DNA of 25,494 nt from contig DRJJ01000253.1 in the NCBI GenBank assembly GCA_011052255.1, positions 1-25,494 on the forward strand, given 5' to 3'. The DNA comes from Gammaproteobacteria bacterium. Lineage in GTDB: Bacteria > Pseudomonadota > Gammaproteobacteria > DRJJ01. The first letter of the stretch is position 1, and each line of letters opens with the position of its first letter. A program made the position numbers and the translations under genes. Shown in pieces: positions 23,070 through 25,494 of this stretch. The notes beneath the pieces were generated by a model. It saw only the letters and a program-made list of their open reading frames with translations. It made no database searches and was not told the origin of the DNA.

Positions 23070-24894
23070 AGCGCTTCTTTCTTACTATAACCGTGAACTG
23101 GCCTACATTCGGAAAATGGGCGCAGAGTTTGCAGACCAGCATCCTAAAATAGCAGGTCGATTACGGCTGGATAAGGATACGGTAGAAGATCCGCATGTCT
23201 CACGGCTGATTGAGTCATTTGCATTTCTGACTGCTCGTATCCGTCATACACTGGATGACAGTTTTCCAGAACTAACTGAAGCACTTATGGGGGTATTATA
23301 TCCGGATTACCATGCACCTGTTCCTTCGATGAGCGTACTTAATTTCAATTTATTACCTGAATTGACAGAAACACGCAATATCGATGCGCAGACAATGTTG
23401 ATAACAGAGTCCACCGCTATTGGCCAGTGTTACTATCAGACTGTAGACGATACACAGGTATTACCGATCCGTGTAGAAAATAGTCAGTTCAATAGCCAGC
23501 CATACAAGGCTCCTTCATTACCAGCAGCGTATACTGCTATGAATGGTGGAGGTCAGGCCGTTTTGCGTGTGACACTTCAAGCCGAGCCAGGTACGACACT
23601 ATCTGAAATTTCGCCATCCTCATTACGATTTTATATAAACGGGCAGGCTCAGTTATCTGGAAAGTTATACGAGTTATTACTGGGGCAGGTTTCAGGTATA
23701 GCGTTGGCAAAAGGCCCAGATGATCCAGATGCGGTTTTCTTGCCAGCATCCAGTTTGCAATCGTGTGGTCTTAGAGACAGTATGGCTGCTATACCTGTAG
23801 ATGGTCGCTCATCTGTGGCGCATCGACTCTTGACCGAGTACTTCGCATTTCCTGAAAAATTCCTTTTTGTAGAAATAGATGATCTTGAAAATTCGTGGTC
23901 AGCATTTGAAGAACACGTAAACCTGTATATTTATTTCAAACAAACGCATCCGGAGCTTGTACAGGGTGTTTCTGAAAATACCTTGCTTCTCGGTTGTGTC
24001 CCTGTCGTTAACCTTTTTGAACAACCAATTGAATGTATCCCGGCAGATGAGATAGGTGTAGAAGCAAAACTGAACATTGATTCAACCCATACTCAATGCG
24101 CAGATATACACACGCTCAAACGTATTTATGCAAGAGACCAGGATGGAAAATGCATTGATATGTTTCCATTCTATGGTTCTCATCGCAGTTCAGATAATAC
24201 TGACAATACTATTTACTGGAATACTCGCCGTGAATCCAGCCATTGGTACAATGGAAGAATAAGCCATGGAGTTGATACCTATCTTTCATTTGTAGACTCG
24301 GATTTTAAAATCTCTGCACCAGGCAACGACTGGATTATCAACGCTGATGCACTATGCACGAACAGAGATTTACCCGATAAACTACCGTTCGGCCCGGATC
24401 AGCCTAAATTAAATCTTATGGAGGGCGGGGCCGGGTTACGCATTAAATGTATGACGGCACCCACTTCAACTATTCAACCTTTGCTGGATGATGCCACGCG
24501 CTGGCAACTGATCACACAACTGTCGTTGCAACATTTCACAGGAAATGACGGGTTTGAAGTACTTAAAGAAACCTTGCATTTATATAATTTCAGGCGTGCA
24601 CAGGACACCAGGGCATTAATAGACGGGATTTCGGGTATGAAATCGGAATTAACAACTGCCAGAGTGACGCAGCAGGGCAGGGCAGCAATTTGTCAGGGAA
24701 CGAAGATAACACTGGAATTAGATGAGCACTACTATAGCGGTGGTGGAATGTATTTATTCGCAGAAATCCTTTGTGAGTTCTTTTCACAATATTGCACCAT
24801 TAACACTTTTGTACAACTTACTGTAAAAATCAAGCAAAGACCAGGGAATGATATTGAATGGCCGCCACGGATCGGAAAAAAAGTACTGATATAA
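23062..24894 (+). CDS. tssF: T6SS baseplate protein TssF (VasA/ImpG family)
   Basis: Baseplate wedge subunit that forms a complex with TssG and TssE. The 610-residue protein begins with the hallmark LSYYNRELAYIRKMGAEFAD, QHPKIAGRLRLDKDT and DPHVSRLIESFAFLTARI. DSFPELTEALMGVLYPDYHA and later RFYINGQAQL and FPEKFLFVEIDDLENSW blocks follow, then the C-terminal YSGGGMYLFAEILCEFFSQY segment. It overlaps tssE by 8 bases and tssG by 37 bases. Confidence 0.97.
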   Translation: MDEALLSYYNRELAYIRKMGAEFADQHPKIAGRLRLDKDTVEDPHVSRLIESFAFLTARIRHTLDDSFPELTEALMGVLYPDYHAPVPSMSVLNFNLLPELTETRNIDAQTMLITESTAIGQCYYQTVDDTQVLPIRVENSQFNSQPYKAPSLPAAYTAMNGGGQAVLRVTLQAEPGTTLSEISPSSLRFYINGQAQLSGKLYELLLGQVSGIALAKGPDDPDAVFLPASSLQSCGLRDSMAAIPVDGRSSVAHRLLTEYFAFPEKFLFVEIDDLENSWSAFEEHVNLYIYFKQTHPELVQGVSENTLLLGCVPVVNLFEQPIECIPADEIGVEAKLNIDSTHTQCADIHTLKRIYARDQDGKCIDMFPFYGSHRSSDNTDNTIYWNTRRESSHWYNGRISHGVDTYLSFVDSDFKISAPGNDWIINADALCTNRDLPDKLPFGPDQPKLNLMEGGAGLRIKCMTAPTSTIQPLLDDATRWQLITQLSLQHFTGNDGFEVLKETLHLYNFRRAQDTRALIDGISGMKSELTTARVTQQGRAAICQGTKITLELDEHYYSGGGMYLFAEILCEFFSQYCTINTFVQLTVKIKQRPGNDIEWPPRIGKKVLI

Positions 24895-25494
24895 GCGCCG
24901 CTCGCTTATCGAGTGCCAGACAGCTTGGTAATGGAAGTCTGTTTAAGCTGGTACGTTTGCTTGAGCGTTACAACGTTTATGATGCTGGAGAGAATCTTCA
25001 TTCTCGTATTGGTAGTGATAGTGCGCCCGTAAACGAGCCGGTCAGGTTTCATACAGTTAATCATCTTGGCTTTACGTCAAGTGAAGTCGAGAATATCCTG
25101 CAGCGTACCGGGATACTGGGTGCCTGTGATGTATATGATATAGATGTTAGCAGTATGGGTTTGACAGGACCAACTGGTGTACTTCCTCAACACTATACTC
25201 GTCAAGTACAGCAACGTATAAAAGAGCATGATTATGCGCTGGCTGATTTCCTTGATATGTTCAATCATCGCCTTATTTCTCTTTTTTATCGTGCATGGGC
25301 AAAGTATAGAATCACGGTAGATTACGAAGATCACCAGACACAGGGTAAACCGGCATCTGCGACCAGAGCTATTCAAAGTCTGGCAGGACAATATTCAGGA
25401 TTATTGTATGAAACACCTCTTTACTATGGTGGCCACTTTGCACGTCAGACACGGTCTGCAGCATCATTACAATTATTGTTGCAAGATTACCTGC
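24858..25494 (+). CDS. tssG: T6SS baseplate protein TssG (5' part, runs off right edge)
   Basis: Baseplate wedge subunit partner of TssF. The frame from ATG 24858 is open to the window end, giving 212 residues of a protein usually near 330-350. Diagnostic blocks are LFKLVRLLERYNVYD, VRFHTVNHLGF, then SSMGLTGPTGVLPQHYT, and ADFLDMFNHRLISLFYRAWA followed by KYR. It overlaps the tssF end by 37 bases, an unusually long overlap but common for this pair. The C-terminal third and the downstream T6SS genes are outside the window. Confidence 0.95.
   Translation, partial: MAATDRKKSTDISAARLSSARQLGNGSLFKLVRLLERYNVYDAGENLHSRIGSDSAPVNEPVRFHTVNHLGFTSSEVENILQRTGILGACDVYDIDVSSMGLTGPTGVLPQHYTRQVQQRIKEHDYALADFLDMFNHRLISLFYRAWAKYRITVDYEDHQTQGKPASATRAIQSLAGQYSGLLYETPLYYGGHFARQTRSAASLQLLLQDYL

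Overview
The window is a chromosomal segment of a gammaproteobacterium. It begins with the conserved glnD-map // rpsB-tsf-pyrH-frr-uppS-cdsA-dxr-rseP-bamA-skp-lpxD-fabZ-lpxA-rnhB block, in the order found across Gammaproteobacteria. It lacks rRNA, tRNA, insertion sequences and CRISPR arrays. I would not name a genus from the sequence alone.

Positions 1-2473 (minus strand) hold the 5' part of glnD (PII uridylyltransferase, running off the left edge) and map (methionine aminopeptidase). Divergently, positions 2556-15978 (plus strand) hold a dense housekeeping block. rpsB is preceded by a strong extended -10 promoter and a structured leader that resembles S2 autoregulatory leaders. A strong hairpin terminator separates tsf from pyrH. 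pyrH, frr, uppS, cdsA, dxr and rseP are tightly packed or overlapping. They link nucleotide supply, ribosome recycling, undecaprenyl carrier and phospholipid synthesis, the MEP isoprenoid pathway and envelope stress proteolysis. bamA, skp, lpxD, fabZ and lpxA then cover outer-membrane protein assembly and early lipid A synthesis. lpxB, which commonly sits between lpxA and rnhB, is absent here.

Positions 16005-16214 (minus strand) encode a small CsrA-family protein with an insertion of about 17 residues. This is the architecture of the Pseudomonas RsmN/RsmF paralogs rather than of canonical CsrA. It is divergently transcribed from a type VI secretion (T6SS) cluster that fills the rest of the window: tssA, tssB, tssC, a second tssC-like gene (impD type), tagJ (impE), tssE, tssF and the 5' part of tssG. 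No hcp, vgrG, clpV, tssJKLM or recognisable effector lies inside the window; if present they are beyond the right edge or elsewhere.

The most interesting signal is regulatory. The ribosome-binding site of tssA lies in the AGGA tetraloop of a small hairpin whose sequence matches the CsrA high-affinity consensus core (ACARGGAUGU) at 10 of 10 positions. The ribosome-binding site of the adjacent csrA-like gene is also in the loop of a perfect 5-bp hairpin that abuts its start codon. Together with alternative pairings in the tssA leader, this suggests a self-contained post-transcriptional control module for the T6SS, encoded next to its target. Other points are a lysine/alanine-rich tail on ribosomal protein S2 containing tandem 12-bp repeats, and a Met in the acyl-chain 'ruler' position of LpxA that predicts shorter (C10-type) primary acyl chains.
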